A stretch of DNA of 64,000 bases, taken from assembly GCF_037038585.1 (NCBI RefSeq), contig NC_092541.1, positions 4,027,445 to 4,091,444 on the forward strand. Direction: 5' to 3'. This DNA is from Patagioenas fasciata (Eukaryota > Chordata > Aves > Columbiformes > Columbidae). A program made the position numbers and the translations under genes. The stretch's first letter is position 1, and the number at the start of each line of letters is the position of its first letter. This document shows positions 45,301-56,015 of the stretch, one piece after another. The notes under the pieces are model-generated. The model did no database searches. It saw only the letters and a program-made list of their open reading frames with translations, and had not been told where the DNA came from.

Positions 45301-48300
45301 GCCACAGATCCCCTTTGCTTTCCGCTCAGCGTATTTTCTCTTTTCACTGGTATAATCTCTCCTTCCAAGGTCCAAATGGATTCATCCTCTTGTCTCCCAT
45401 CAAAGATTGGAGCTGCACTCATGGGGGAGCAGGAGGAGGGTTTTGAGCTGGGGAATCCCCTCTGTTTGCATCCATCTCCCACGAGATCTGCAGGATCACC
45501 TCCTGATTCAGACCCTGTGGTTAGCAGCAGCAAAGCAGAAAAGCAATGTGGTGTTTAACCGTTTCTGTTGGATTAGGCAGAAGTGAATCTCTCCGCAAAC
45601 ACCACAATCACCTACAAATTTGATGTGGTTTTTCCAATCCTTCCAGAGACCTGGGTGCTACACAAGTGACTGAGCAGACATTGCTCACGCTCCTCCTGAC
45701 AACAATCCACTTGGAAACACTGTGAGTATACAAGGACTCTGTCCCCTCAGATTGTAATTGCTGAAACAAGGGGTCTGCTGGGGAAATGAATCCACCTGCC
45801 ATTAAATCAAAATAACCCCAGGAAGCTTAAGGTTTGCTATTTACTTCTGAGAACCTCCCAAACTCACCTGCTGAGAAAACAGAATTCCACCTTTTTGATG
45901 ACACGTTCCAGGTGTTTCCAAGGGAAGTTTTAAATCAGGGTGGAGTGTGTTTCTGTTTGAAGTTGTATTTTGGACTAGTTCCATGTTCAAAAGTAAAATC
46001 AACACTTTGATGCCAATAGAGAAGCTTATCTTCTCCCTGAAACCTCTCTTAGAAATTAGGAGAACACCTTTGTCCATTAGAATTTGGGGTGAGGGGAAGT
46101 TTTCTGGAGCTGTAGAAGAAATCCAAGGAAAACCATGACACCTTATCTGTGTGTTACCCAAGTTGGACTCAGAAATATGGATTTAGATGCTGTGTTTCTC
46201 TCTAATAACCACTTATCTTTAGCAAACTGCCCAGTGAGATGTTCTGCTGCCTCTGCCAGGAGAAACCCACCACCAGAACCCCGTGCAGGACCATCAACTT
46301 CCATTGTGAGAGCCTGTGCAGCACCAGCGCTCCCCAGTGCGGTAGGCGTCCCCATGGCATCGATGTAGACGTGAAATCTGCCCCGTTTCCTCTGGCTTTA
46401 GGAAATTCTGTAGCACACCGCGGGCAGTTTTGGGCCCCTCACAACAAGAAAGGCCTTGAGGTGCTGGAGCGAGTTGAGAGAAGGGAACGGAGCTGGTGAG
46501 GGGCTGGAGCACAAGTGTGATGGGAGCGGCTGAGGGACCTGGGGGGTTCAGCTGGAGAACAGGAGCTGAGGGGAGACCTTCTGATCTCTGAACTGCCTGA
46601 AAGGAGCTTGGAGCCAGGGGGGTCGGGCTCTGCTCCCCAGGAACAAGCGCCAGGAGCAGAGGAAACGGCCTCAAGTTGCACCAGGGGAGGTTGAGGCTGG
46701 ATCTGGGAACAATTTCTTCCCCAAAGGGCTGTGGGGCATTGGAACAGGCTGCCCAGGGCAGTGCTGGAGTCACCATCCCTGGAGGGTTGGACAGACGGAC
46801 ATGAGGTTCTCAGGACATGGGGCAGTGCCAGAGGTGGGGAACGGTTGAACTCGATGATCTTGAGGGTCTTTCCCAACCAAAATGATTTTATAACTCCATT
46901 TTGTGGGGGTTCTCAGGCAGTGTTGGCCCCTTCGATGGCCTCAGTCCAGCCTGGTGGCTCCAGGCCAGTCCCAGGGACACTAAATCTTAGCAAAATCTCT
47001 AGAGGAGCTCGATCCATGTGAGGCCCCTAAATGAGCCCAAAGGGCAGCGCAGGCAGCTCAGGTGAGAGCCGGCAGGCTCAGTCTGTGCTCCCCGAGGCAC
47101 AAACAGTTCCCCTTCGAGCGCATGACTTGGCAAAAACAAGGGTTGAAAAGTCACCCACGATTACACGTATCTTCTCTGTCAAATACTATCTTGAGAAGAA
47201 ATAGGTCGCTGGGCTAGACAAACACATGAGCTTCCAATGCACACAGCGCATCTAGCCAAGGAAATCACCAATGCCAGGGACCCTTCCCAAGCGCTAGAAG
47301 CTCATAAACCCCCCAAATTTCCCCTGACAAGCTCTGGATCCTTTTCAGTGCCACCAGACCTTGGCTACTGACAGCTCAGCAATGAGAGGAGTTCCAGACA
47401 CGGAACTGAGCATGGATGCCCCCAGGCAGGCTCTGCAGAAACCTCCTGTTCTGCACAGTGTGTTGGAGGTGGGGTGGGTTATAAAGGCTCCAAAAATTGC
47501 CTGGGTGACCTCAGAAAATCACCTGGTGTGTCTGCTGCCCTGCTCCCCACATGTAGGAGAGAGGATGGGACCCCCCATCTCCTTCGCAGGGTGTTTGGTG
47601 AACCCCAAGCATCATTATTCTCTCATTAACATGAGCAATGCTCGATCTTTGCACGGGGTAAATATCGTCCTGTTGGAAGCAGAGACGAGCTGGGCTTCTG
47701 CAAATAGATATGGGAAGGTTTCCAAGGCCCCCAAGTAATTCCTTTTCAAATGGACGTGGACAAGCGAGCCTGACCTTGTTGTGAGTCTTGGGAAACTGCT
47801 AAGCCATTGGGGGCTAGATACTTAAAGGTATTTATGTGTCAAATTTCCTATCGTTTTAACAGGGGAAAAAAGGCCCAAATACCTTTGTAATCTGTAAATA
47901 TTCTTGACCGTGTCGCCCTGCCTCTGCTGTGAAGCTATCTGCAAAGTGGGATTAGAGATAAGGGGTGTTTGCAGCCTTGGTGTAGGACTCTTGACTTATC
48001 CAAGCTCTGCAGACTCAGCGTGTGCCCTCCGGGTGCCGGGACAGGAGCTCCCTGCGCTGTTTGCATCCTTTTGAGTCAAATTCCCCTGTTTTCCACTTTT
48101 CCTAAGCCTGGGTGATGGGAGCTGCATCCATCAGCAAACAGTTCTGTGTTATCAGACAACGCAGAGGTGATTGAATGTGAAATATCCCAGGTTTTCCGGA
48201 GCACAGGGAGAAGGGCTGGTTGGGATAACTGATCAGGGGCAAACACCGTGTCTGTGGGTAATTCTGCTTTCCAGGCTCACGCTGAGTTTCAAAGCCTCGT

Positions 48301-51300
48301 GGTGATTTTAGCAACGCAGCCACGGCTCATATCGAGCTGTGGGAAACACTCCAACAACAAATCCGTCCCCTTGGGATGTCTCCCACCAATCCAAACAGAG
48401 CCCTGGGAGACACCAGAAAAGAAACATCTATCTGTTCTGCCCCGATGAGATAATCTGGTTGATTTAACATGACTTTTCGCATCTGTAACACATCCACTGC
48501 TTCATTCGCACACTCCCTTGTCTTCCAGACAAGCGCCTGCTGCTCGGGGTAAACCCTCGACGCTGTATTTTGGTGGAAAGCTTCTCATGACGCTGAGTCA
48601 CTCATCTGCTCTCTTGGTGTTTTACAGCTCACACGGATCCTCTGGCAGAGACACAAGGAGCAGTAACGGAAGCGGCACAATACAGAAAACCGACCGCCAG
48701 CACGGTGTTAAACCTCAAGCCCAAGGAGGCTTCGCTCGGAGACCGTAAAACTGTAACACTCGCGATCGTCCTGAGCCTAACCGGCACTGATGGTGATCTC
48801 AGTAACCTGAATAATCACATTTCCAGACCAAATCCACGTTCTCCTCAGCACCTATCCAGGCAGGGAGGCAAAAACAGTGAGGAGCTGATGCTGCACACGG
48901 GCTGTACCAGGGAAACTGATAGAAGGAAACTCTGTTTTCTAGCAAAGGCACTTGTGGCTGAGCTCAAGAAGCAGCTGCACCAGGCTAAAAGCGTCGGGAG
49001 TATAAAAACCACCATCTCAGCCCTGCCAGCCCCAGCCATGCTGAAGGACGAGGTGGAGGGAGAGAGAAGCACAGGACGGTTGCGGAAGCGGCGTGGTTTA
49101 AATTTGAACCCGGCAGCGTTAAAGCCCTGGGAAGCAGCTGGCAGGTTCAGCCCCACCGACATCATCTCCATCTCCAGACATGGCAAAATATCCACACCTC
49201 AAAAACATTCTCCTTCACGCTCCTCAGCAGCATTCCCTCGTTTGCCCAGGCCTTTTAAGATTCAAGATTATTTAGATACTGTGAAACAGACCAAGAAACA
49301 TCCCCTGTCCGGTGAGCTGAGGGGTGTAGAAGATGCCAAGGAAGCACCATCTCCAAGGCAGGGCGATGTTTGGACTTATAGGAAGCACAAGCAGGGGGAC
49401 AGTAAATATCTGAATCAAAGTAATCTGCTTTTCTCCAAGCCATTTCGCAATGTGAATCTGGAGGAAGAGCCCACACTGATAGAAAGTAAAGCAGAGCAGG
49501 GACTAAACACAAACCAGTGTGGTTTTGATAACCTGTTGGTTAACAAGAACCCCCACACTGCAAGCAGCAGGTTAGAGGATGCAGCTGAAGAAGGGGGTTC
49601 CTCTCTAAAGGGGCATTTACCTGCTGCCCCTCGAACCACAGAAACACACCAGAAACAACCAAACAAAGGATCCAGTTTCCCCAACAACCCAGGGAGCTCC
49701 GCCAGCCCAGACGAGGCGCTGGCTCAAGGAGACCTCTTTGAAGCCAAGGTCAACCACCACCTTCGCTGGCTCATCACCGACGAAGCCCTGCGGGCGTTCA
49801 TCGCCCGCGTGGTGCGGGCGCTGGGGATGGACTGCAGCGTCCCCAAGCTCCAGCCGGCCTGCGCAAAGCTGCTCGACAAGTTGGAGCTGCTTGTGAAGCT
49901 GATCAGCGAGAGGCAGGACAAGCAGGGAGCCTCAGGGCTGGCGGGTCAGTGTCTCCGGGAAGGGAATGTCTCCAGTGGAATGGGCCGAGCTGGGGACACG
50001 GGCAGGAAAACCTCAGGGAAGGTAGGAGAGATGCTGGGCATTGCTGGATAGAAGCATTTTGGTTGAGAAAGACTCTCAAAATCATCGAGTCAAACCATTC
50101 CCCCACCTCTGGCACTGCCCCATGTCCTGAGAACCTCATGTCCGTCTGTCCAACCCTCCAGGGATGGTGACTCCAGCACTGCCCTGGGCAGCCTGTTCCA
50201 ATGCCCCACAGCCCTTTGGGGAAGAAATTGTTCCCCACATCCAACCTCAACCTCCCCTGGCGCAACTTGAGGCCGTTTCCTCTGCTCCTGGCGCTTGTTC
50301 CTGGAGAGCAGAGCCCGACCCCCCCTGGCTCCAAGCTCCTTTCAGGCAGTTCAGAGATCAGAAGGTCTCCCCTCAGCTCCTGTTCTCCAGCTGAACCCCC
50401 CAGGTCCCTCAGCCGCTCCCATCACACTTGTGCTCCAGCCCCTCACCAGCTCTGGTCCCTCCTCTCAGCTCGCTCCAGCACCTCAAGGCCTTTCTTCTTG
50501 TGAGGGGCCCAGAACTGCCCCCAGGATTTGAGGTACAACGTGTCCTTCTGGACAACATGGAGTAGAAGGAGCAACCTTCTCCCCTCCTGATTTTCTCTCC
50601 CTTTCTCCCTGCAGAAAGCACAATACACCTCCAGCGACAAACTCCTGTTAGCAATAGCAGTGTCTGTCACCATCGTGATTAATCTGCTGCTGATGTGTCT
50701 CGTCGAGGTAAGGTGATAACTCATTTGACAGACAGCTGTCAGTCATGATGGAGCACACAGGGGCAGGGTAGTGCCTCCCAGCACAGTTTTTGAGCCCTGG
50801 GGTGCTGATGTGAATGCCCATGGGTATCACAGGAGATACTTTTCCAACCTTGGAGCTTGCCATGACATCCACGCAGCTCAGCACAGGTTCAAGCTCGCTG
50901 GGGGTCTTGTCCTGACATCTGTCCTGACATCTGTCCTGACCTCTCCACAGCTTTTCGAGCAGGGCTGTGGCTCCCTCTCATCCCAGCTTCTCCAACCAGC
51001 CCATCCCCAAGGTTTATTCCTAACCCCATAGTCACGCCCCATGCTCTTCTCCTGACCCTTTTCTGCTCTACTCGCACCTATTACTTCCAGCCACACAGGA
51101 ATTTCCCTGCGACCTTCCATCTCCCGAAAACTGAGTCTTTTTGCAAGGTACAAAACACCCCCGTGTGGGTCAGGGGAGCGCAGGGTTCCATCCTCCCTTT
51201 GGGGCCCTTCTTGGTAAAAAGAAAAGCTTGTATTCCCTTAAAAGCCAACCTGCATGTGTCAGGGGTTAAACAGGAGGGGAATGCTCTGCAAAGCAGATAA

Positions 51301-52749
51301 GAAGGGCAGACAGAAACATTGCTGAGATTAGGAGAGCTCCGGGAGTTCAGGTCATTCCGGAGGCAGGGAAAAGTAAGGAGTTGGGAAGGGAGGATGGGCT
51401 CTTCCTAAAAACGTGCCTGCTGGCACAGACTTGCACGTGTATATAACGGGCTTGGTTGGAGGAAGAATCTTTTGACCTCCTTTGTGTGGAGGACAAAATC
51501 CTGATTTTAAGTGTGTCTCTTTCTCTCCTTCACCAGGTTTACTCCTCAAAACATCCAGCCGCTTCCCACCCCCAAAGCGCCGGTAAATCACGACCGAAAT
51601 GGTAATTACTCCCAGCGCCGTGCTGTGAACGGTCTTTATTCAGAACAGCACCCACTCCCCAGCCCCTCAGCCACATGGGTGCTGGCCGCCAAACTCACCG
51701 GTTGATGATTAAAACACATAGATTTGTTAAGAGCCCCAGAAAAGGGACCCCAAAGCATGAGTGAGCAGCACCATTGTATGCTCACATTGTCACGCCAGTG
51801 ATCCTGATAGAATCATAGAGTCATAAAATCATTTTGGTTGGGAAAGACGCTCAAGATTGTCAAGTCCAATAGTTCCCCCACTCCTGGCACTGCCCCATGT
51901 CCTGAGAACCTCATGTCCGTCTGTCCAACCCTCCAGGGATGGTGACTCCAGCACTGCCCTGGGCAGCCTGTTCCAATGCCCCACAGCCCTTTGGGGAAGA
52001 AATTGTTCCCAGATCCAACCTCAACCTCCCCTGGCACAACTTGAGGCCATTTCCTGATGTGGTGGATGTTTTGGCCATGCAAAACTCTTCTCTGGTGACA
52101 CCTCTGCCCTGTTTGTCCCCAGAGGGGGTGATGAAGCGCTCGCTCCAGGCCTCTCCGGGTGCATTTCACACCCAGCACTCATTCCCATCCACCTCAGCCA
52201 GCGCCGTCCCCTCCTTTGAGGCTCCTCATCTTCCTTAGGGTCACCTGAAATGTCACCCCTGGCAGGCAGAGCTTCCTGCCCTTGCTTATGGACCAGGAAT
52301 TCTGGGGTCATGATGCACAAAAGCCATTTTTCCCCCCCTTTAGCCCACTAAATCCCTATATTTTGCAGTGCTGTAGATGCCCCTTGCCCAACTCCTCCAG
52401 CGACAACTGCCTTCACATTTTATCCTTCTTTTCCATTTTCTTTTTCCCAGTTTCTTTCAAAAACTCCTGCGATGGGGATGGGGCAAAAACAAGGAGGATG
52501 TGAGAGAGCAGGTAAACCAGGGGGCATGTGCCAGGGCTCTGCCCTCAAACCGCAGCCCCGGCTCTTCCTCACCCTCCAACCTTCGCTTTCCAGGGCTCGC
52601 CCGTGTCGGACCCGAGCCAAACCAAACCCCAGTGGCTCAGAGACCTGTACCTGCCCCTCGATCCCCAGCAGCTCAAATCCATCACCGAGCTGTACGATGG
52701 AGACTTCTCGGACGAGGAGGAGATGTTCAACAAGTTCGAGCTGAAGTAA
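39385..52749 (+). CDS. LRRC37: Leucine-rich repeat membrane protein of the LRRC37 family
   Basis: Single-pass membrane protein of unknown function; mammalian members are testis-rich and form the chromosome 17 core duplicon. Thirteen exons join in phase to 837 codons: 39385-39566, 39771-39842, 40397-40468, 42476-42547, 42978-43058, 44977-45048, 45647-45721, 46223-46341, 48628-50021, 50615-50707, 51537-51601, 52451-52511, 52594-52749. Order: signal peptide ([13 protein letters not shown]); LRRNT cysteines CPLPCRC; one LRR per 72-nt phase-2 exon (LDFTGN, LVLQDN, LDLSCN, INLGGN, LILSQN, LDLGAT); capping cysteines CCLCQ; a 464-codon exon; TM helix [20 protein letters not shown]; tail with WLRDLYLPL and [20 protein letters not shown], the KMDCS-like [17 protein letters not shown] block and the tail match human LRRC37 from memory. 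The N-terminal repeat region of mammalian forms is absent. The last coding base may instead splice onward (see 53349-53547). Confidence 0.88.
40123..40310 (-). mobile_element. CR1 LINE tail
   Basis: From GTAGAATCATTTCAGTTGG to GCAGCCTGTTCCAAG and slightly beyond; more diverged than group A. Confidence 0.82.
40469..42475 (+). other. LRRC37 intron between repeat exons
   Basis: 2.0-kb GT-AG intron. I looked for a further 72-nt phase-2 repeat exon and found none that stays open. Nothing else recognised. Confidence 0.6.
43287..43959 (-). mobile_element. CR1 LINE, group C, about 670 bp
   Basis: Near-identical inverted partner of 36735-37428, broken at almost the same 5' point (CACTGCTCTCTAG). Confidence 0.92.
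46342..48627 (+). other. LRRC37 intron before the large exon
   Basis: 2.3-kb GT-AG intron holding one CR1 copy (46425-46895), inserted about 85 bp from the donor. Other sequence is unassigned. Confidence 0.7.
46425..46895 (+). mobile_element. CR1 LINE, group A, longer copy
   Basis: From CAGTTTTGGGCCCCTCACAA to the tail CCAAAATGATTTTATAAC. Confidence 0.9.
48628..50021 (+). CDS. LRRC37: Large LRRC37 exon with conserved juxtamembrane block
   Basis: One open exon of 464 codons, entered in phase 1 from 46341 and left in phase 0. The first 340 codons are basic and serine-rich with no recognised domain (for example [13 protein letters not shown]). The last part, [20 protein letters not shown] then [20 protein letters not shown], is the conserved LRRC37 segment that precedes the membrane helix. 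The frame stays open over 1.39 kb, which argues for a functional gene. Confidence 0.88.
50050..50545 (-). mobile_element. CR1 LINE, group A, longer copy
   Basis: Inverted near-identical partner of 46425-46895. It fills most of the 593-bp intron before the LRRC37 transmembrane exon. Confidence 0.9.
51810..52055 (-). mobile_element. CR1 LINE 3' end, group A
   Basis: Tail ATAGAATCATAGAGTCATAA; body to TTGAGGCCATTTCCTG. Confidence 0.88.
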
Positions 52750-52804
52750 GTGGGATGGCGATGATGCCCGCGCTTATTGTTCAGCTTTTGTTCTGATGTA
52801 GGAA

Positions 52805-53348
52805 CTGCTGAGGCTTTCTTTGGATCTTATTTCCTTGGATACTTTTTCCTTGTCTGTTGTTTCCCTGCTTTTATTTCGTCTGACATTATTTCCTCGAATG
52901 GCTTTTCCTTGGATATTATTTCCTCAGATATTATTTCCTTGAATACTCTTTTCTTGGCCATTACTTCCTTGAATATTATTTTATTTGAAATTACTTCCTT
53001 GGCTGTTATTTCCATGGTTGTTATTGCCTTGGCTATTTCCCTGCTGTTATTTCCCTGCTGTTATTTCCTTGGCTGTTATTTCCTTGGCTGTTATTTCCTT
53101 GGCTGTTATTTCCTTGGCTGTTATTTCCTTGGCTGTTACTTCCTTTGAAAGTATTTCCTGGCTGTTATTTCCTTGAAAATTATTTCCTTGAAAATTATTT
53201 CCTTGGCTGTTATTTCCTTAGATAATGTTTCTGTGGGTACTTTTTCCTTGGCTGTTATTTCCTTGACTATTTCCTTGGCTGTCGTTTCCTTGGCTGTTAT
53301 TTCCTCACTGTTATTTCCTTGGCTGTTATTCCCTCGCTGTGATTTCAG
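52805..53348. repeat. 15-bp minisatellite after the LRRC37 stop
   Basis: About 35 degenerate copies of TTATTTCCTTGGCTG; the centre (53070-53145) is nearly perfect. On the + strand it is a T/C-rich run directly before a possible splice acceptor. Confidence 0.9.
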
Positions 53349-53547
53349 CTGGATGCCCACAGCACCCCGGAAAAGCTGTGACCCCGGGGAAATGCCATTA
53401 CCCGCAGACCTGATTCCTCGTCCTTTCACCTCCAGCACACCACAAGAGCTGCAGATCCGGTCCCACTTCACTGTGGAGGACGCTCCGGGTGGCAACGTGG
53501 TCAGGGTACCCCAAAACTCACCCTGGTGGGATGGGGAGCCCTTGTAG
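53349..53547 (+). CDS. Possible alternative last exon of LRRC37
   Basis: The final exon ends AA|GTAAGT, a perfect donor that overlaps its own TAA stop. An acceptor GATTTCAG at 53341-53348 would join in frame to 65 further codons (WMPTAPRKSCDPGEMPL to WWDGEPL) ending in TAG at 53545-53547. No homology is recognised. It may equally be chance open sequence beside a minisatellite. Confidence 0.3.
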
Positions 53548-53756
53548 GGCTGGGTGCAGCCTCCCTGGGTGCGTGGGACACACTGCTGAGGGAGGGATGT
53601 CCCCATGGGGGACATGTGGGCTGGGGGCTGCAGGATGCAAGCGAGGGGCTGCCGGGGGCATTGGGGGGTCCCTGCGCACCCCAGGATTGTGTAAAGTTGT
53701 CATTTGTTCAGAGGCACGGAAGAGCTTGTGAAATTACCATTAAAATGTGCAGGTTT

Positions 53757-54565
53757 TTCACACAGAGCTCGTGGGTGTGCACATGTGTGCACATGGGTGT
53801 ATGTGCGTGTGTGTGTGTATGTCTGCATGTGCACACACGTGCTCGCGTGTCCACGTATGTGCATGTGTGTCCATAGGTGTATGTGCATGCATTTGTGCAT
53901 ATGTGTGGCTGAGTGTGAATGTGTGTGTGCGTGTGTGTGCATATTTATGTGTGTGTGCATATTTATGTGTGTGTGCACGGGTGTATGTGCATGTGTGTGC
54001 ATGAATGTGTGTACATGTGTGCACATGTGCTTGTGTGTGTGTATGTGCACGTATGTACGTGTGCCTGTGCATCCATGTGTGTACATGTATGTCAATGTGT
54101 TTACACGGGTGTGTGTGCATCTGTGTGCATGTATGTGTGTGCAGGCACATGTGCACATGCATGACCGCGTGTGAATGTGTGCGCATGTACTTGCATGTGT
54201 GTGCACGTGTGTGTGCGTGTGCATGTGTGTCCATGTGTGTGCACGTGTGCATGTTTGTGACTGCACGTGCACATGTGTGCACAGGGGCACGTGTGCACGT
54301 GCGTCCATGCATGCACATGTCCATGCGTGCACGTCCATGAGTGCACATGCACGACTGCATGTAAATGTGTGCAGATGCATGTGTACGCACATGCATGTTT
54401 GTGCACGTGTGTCCATGTGTGTGCACGCACATGTGAATTACCACGTGTCCACGTGTGTGCACGTGTTTCCATGCATGTGCACGCATGTGCGTGCGTGTAT
54501 GTGCACAAGTGCACGTGTGCGTTTGTGCAAGGGTGCACACGTGTTTATGGGCACGTGCACACGCG
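53757..54565. repeat. Long TG/TGCA alternating purine-pyrimidine array
   Basis: About 800 bp of GTGTGTGCATGTGTGCACGTG-type sequence, almost all alternating purine and pyrimidine, the class prone to Z-DNA. It ends about 35 bp before the GC-rich PLEKHM1 promoter. The long frames across it (Cys/His/Met/Val-rich) are repeat artefacts. Confidence 0.92.
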
Positions 54566-54729
54566 CGCAGCTCCTCCCGTCCCCTTGGCCCCGCCCCCTG
54601 CCCGGGGTGGGCGTGGCCCGGAGCTCTTTCGGCCCCGCCCCGCTGCGCGCTGACGTCAGGAGGGGCGGGGCGTGCGCGCTCCCGGCAAGGCCGGCACTTC
54701 CGGGTTCCCCGAGCGGAGACGCGGAGCCG
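54566..54729 (+). promoter_or_regulatory. PLEKHM1: PLEKHM1 CpG-rich promoter and non-coding exon 1
   Basis: GC boxes (CCCCGCCCC near 54590 and 54633), a perfect CRE TGACGTCA at 54651-54658, and an ETS site CACTTCCGG at 54695-54703 sit together. A good donor GTGAGT follows at 54730. This looks like a TATA-less housekeeping promoter with a short untranslated first exon ending at 54729. Assignment to PLEKHM1 rests on orientation and on this being the only promoter before its first coding exon. Confidence 0.65.
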
Positions 54730-54734
54730 GTGAG

Positions 54735-55125
54735 TGGGGGGAGGGGGGGGACACAGGAACGGGGGGTGCGGGGTCAGAGGGCACGGACAGGGGGTGCGGG
54801 GGCGGTCAGACAGGGGGTGCGGGGGCGTGTGAGAGGGTGGGGGGTCGTCAAACAGGGGGTACGGGGTGATGGGGGGCAGAGGGTGGGTGAGGTTCAAATG
54901 GGGGGTGCAGGGTGGGGGGGTCCATGGGGTACTGGGGTTCATGGGGAGCAGATAAGGGGTGCAGATGGGGTGCGGGGTGATGGGGGGGTTAGAAAGGGGG
55001 TGCAGATAGGGGATGCAGGTTGACGGGGGGGTCAGAGAGTGCAGGGTGGGGGTCCATGGGGTGCTGGGTGATGCGGTTCATGGGGTGCAGACAGGGGGTG
55101 CAGGGTGGTGCAAACAAGGGGTGCC
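54735..55125. repeat. G-rich degenerate minisatellite in PLEKHM1 intron 1
   Basis: Variants of ACAGGGGGTGCGGGGTGATG repeat from just behind the exon 1 donor. The + strand is rich in G runs. Confidence 0.8.
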
Positions 55126-55899
55126 CCCCACGCACCCCAAATAAGGGCTCTGCCTGCACCACCCAGCGAGGACGGGGGGGCAGGGGCTTGTCCATCCCCA
55201 CCCACCCCCCCACAACCTCAAGCCCCCCAGATCTGCTGCTGTGACCTCCACGCCAGCCCCACTGTGTGGGCAGTGCTGCCCTTGGCCTTGCCCCCCGACG
55301 CTGGGGGTCAGACCCGCTCTGTCCCATGGGGGGGTCACAGGTGTCTGGTCCTCAACCCACCCCCCGCTGCCAACATCCCAGCACACACAGGGTCCTTACA
55401 GTTTTCTCCAATTTATCGGGTGTTATTTTCCCTATAAATGACATTTTCTCGCTTAAATCAAGCGGTTCCGAACAACCCTGGGAAATCTGTGTGTCCAGCA
55501 GAAAATGTAGAGTTTAAAACTACAATTTCTTGTTGTCTTAATTCCAGCGCCCCCCAGTCCTCCCCATCGATGGATGTGTCACCTGGCCTGCGTCACCTGC
55601 CCACCGAGTCACCCGGGAACCTCCAGCACTGGGAATTTGAAGTGACACCAAATTCAGGAGTGTAAATACGGGACCGTTTTGCTGCACACACAGAGGGTTT
55701 CACACTTTGCCCTTGCACGGTGGCTCCATCGGCTGCGACTCCGGGAACAGCCAAGCCCGGCTTCACCTACAAACCGCAGCTTGGTGCAGGAACAGGCAAC
55801 GGACTGAAAGAGATTCCCGGTTTTTAAGTGTTTAAGAAACATTTGGGCCATCAGCGCTGGGAGCTCGGCGGCTCCCGGGCCTCCTGTTGGGTCCTGGAG

Positions 55900-56015
55900 G
55901 GTTTCAGCGGTGACCCATCCACATCCAGCAGGTTTGTCAGCGCAGACGAAGTTCTCAGGGACACGGGTTGGGTTACGGTTGGACTCGATGTTGAGGGTCT
56001 TTTCCAACCAAAATG
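55900..56015 (+). mobile_element. Diverged CR1 LINE tail
   Basis: From GAGGGTTTCAGCGGTGACCC to TTTCCAACCAAAATGAGAAC. Confidence 0.7.

Noticed and set aside
48529-48548. Possible micro-exon before the large LRRC37 exon
   Set aside because: Including it shifts the large exon out of its open frame; 46341 joins 48628 directly in phase.
51091-51147. Possible 57-nt LRRC37 exon ([13 protein letters not shown])
   Set aside because: It has splice sites and is in phase, but the exon at 51537 (VYSSKH) fits the family sequence after the membrane helix directly.
52777-53172. Frame with repeated FLGCY peptide
   Set aside because: Translation of the 15-bp minisatellite.
53700-54942. Long open frames on both strands (up to 394 codons, Cys/His/Thr-rich)
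   Set aside because: They lie in the TG/TGCA array and have only dipeptide-repeat composition. No splice sites, start context or homology.
55438-55665. 75-codon open frame in PLEKHM1 intron 1
   Set aside because: No domain, no paired splice sites in phase, no similarity to the PLEKHM1 N-terminus.
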